NCBI GenBank assembly: GCA_002708825.1
Contig: PAPF01000013.1
Location: 153,350-217,349, forward strand
Direction of reading: 5' to 3'
From: Phyllobacteriaceae bacterium
Lineage (GTDB): Bacteria > Pseudomonadota > Alphaproteobacteria > Rhizobiales > Rhizobiaceae
DNA length: 64,000 nt
Part shown: positions 63,397 to 64,000 of the stretch, in pieces
Position numbering within the stretch: position 1 is the first letter of the stretch
Layout of the letters: the number at the start of each line of letters is the position of its first letter
Notes under the pieces: model-generated
The model's input: the letters and a program-made list of their open reading frames with translations, nothing else
Told to the model about the DNA's origin: nothing
The model's database searches: none
Position numbers and translations under genes: made by a program

Positions 63397-64000
63397 TCAT
63401 TGCCCCTTGCGCCCGGCCATGACCCCGATCGTCTCCAGGGCGATGGAAAGGTCTGTCTTGAGCCAGGCCCAGAGCGAATCGATGCGCAGCGCATAGGCAT
63501 GGTCCCAGCCCACCTTCGAGCGCACATCCTCGATGCTTTCGTCATAGCCCTGGCGCACCTGCGCAAGCCCGGTGACACCCGGCAATATGCCGTAGGTTCG
63601 CTCGACATAGAGCGGGATGCTTGTCTCCAGCCGGCCGAAGAAGACCGGGCGTTCCGGTCTCGGCCCGATCAGCGACATCTCGCCACGCAGGACATTGATC
63701 GCCTGCGGTAGCTCGTCGATGCGCGTTCGGCGCAGGAACCGCCCGACCCGCGTCACCCTGGGATCGCCCTTCGAAGCCCAGGCCGCACCATTGCGTTCGG
63801 CATCCTGCCCCATGGTGCGGAACTTGATGAGTTCGAAAAGCTCCGTGCGGTCCGGAAGCGCCCGCCCCACGCGCAATTGACGGTAGAAGACCGGCCCCCG
63901 GCTTTCCAGCTTGATGGCGAGGGCGACCGGCCCGTAGACCACGGCAAGCAGCGCGAGAAGAACGGAACCGCCGGCAACGTCGAAGGCCCGTTTGGCCAGC
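63397..64000 (-). CDS. Bacterial sugar transferase, undecaprenyl-phosphate type (5' truncated)
   Basis: About 201 residues up to the window edge, where the frame remains open; reading it upstream gives KRAFDVAGG and a hydrophobic helix before the first in-frame GTG at 63942. Conserved blocks are FYRQLRVGR, KFRTM, RVTRVGRFLRRTRIDELPQ and LRGEMSLIGPRPERP, then a YERTYGILPGVTGLAQV region. This is the catalytic core of ExoY/WcaJ-type enzymes that put the first sugar on undecaprenyl phosphate for exopolysaccharide or capsule. The N-terminal membrane part lies outside the window. Confidence 0.9.
   Translation of the reverse strand, partial: LAKRAFDVAGGSVLLALLAVVYGPVALAIKLESRGPVFYRQLRVGRALPDRTELFELIKFRTMGQDAERNGAAWASKGDPRVTRVGRFLRRTRIDELPQAINVLRGEMSLIGPRPERPVFFGRLETSIPLYVERTYGILPGVTGLAQVRQGYDESIEDVRSKVGWDHAYALRIDSLWAWLKTDLSIALETIGVMAGRKGQ

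Noticed and set aside
1-64000. Genomic island, prophage or insertion sequence
   Set aside because: No integrase, transposase, attachment repeats or phage genes were found; only the TadG-like gene shows unusual composition.

Overview
The window is a GC-rich (roughly 63-65% by eye), densely coded chromosomal segment of an alphaproteobacterium, almost certainly of the Hyphomicrobiales (Rhizobiales), near Rhizobiaceae/Phyllobacteriaceae. The evidence is the combination of a chimeric malic enzyme, class II DAHP synthase, DUF2865 and BA14K proteins, a STAS-MlaE fusion, a DivJ/PleC-type kinase, CobT and rhizobial-type L,D-transpeptidases. I cannot name the genus. No transposase, prophage, plasmid or CRISPR locus was seen, and only one RNA gene (tRNA-Val). 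Both edges cut genes: a giant coiled-coil protein at the left and a sugar transferase at the right.

Layout. 1-7.7 kb: C-terminal part of a hendecad-repeat coiled-coil protein, a bidirectional terminator, then a minus-strand Mla-type phospholipid transport operon (STAS-MlaE, MlaF, MlaD, auxiliary lipoprotein). 7.7-14.7 kb: enolase-superfamily epimerase, an SDR protein lacking the usual catalytic Tyr/Lys, malic enzyme, a DUF2865 secreted protein, and gltX overlapping it tail to tail. 14.7-20.6 kb: minus-strand MFS carrier, nadE, hemerythrin protein, Tat-exported dienelactone hydrolase, dgkA and a DODA-type dioxygenase. 20.7-23.1 kb: class II DAHP synthase fused in frame to an N-terminal XRE helix-turn-helix domain, with a promoter carrying two near-identical 15-bp palindromes, then a gamma-glutamylcyclotransferase-like gene. 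23.2-28.7 kb: hydrolase, BA14K protein, gor, DUF2059, rpiA, gph, tRNA-Val. 28.8-36.1 kb: an envelope region with two L,D-transpeptidases, a GH25 lipoprotein and a TadG-like von Willebrand protein of lower GC, plus class I fumarase. 36.2-43.7 kb: rhodanese, universal stress protein, DUF971, moaA, two exporters, a LysR regulator, a 42-residue small ORF, mobA-mobB. 43.8-46.2 kb: polar amino acid ABC importer (binding protein and two permeases, no ATPase). 46.3-52.6 kb: beta-hydroxyacid dehydrogenase, YbaN, AlkD-like protein, DUF3299, DUF302, then a PQQ alcohol dehydrogenase with a lanthanide-type Asp and a downstream cytochrome c fused to a periplasmic binding domain. 52.6-64 kb: Lrp regulator, UDG-family protein, GST, nuclease, histidine kinase, cobT, DUF1289, aspartic protease, TauE exporter, dusA, ppsA, sugar transferase.

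Most of this is ordinary core genome. The two loci most worth study are the HTH-DAHP synthase fusion with its own candidate operators (20746-22502), which looks like a self-regulating enzyme at the entry of aromatic biosynthesis, and the PQQ dehydrogenase/cytochrome c-binding protein pair (49640-52635), in which the roles of XoxG and XoxJ appear to be on one polypeptide.
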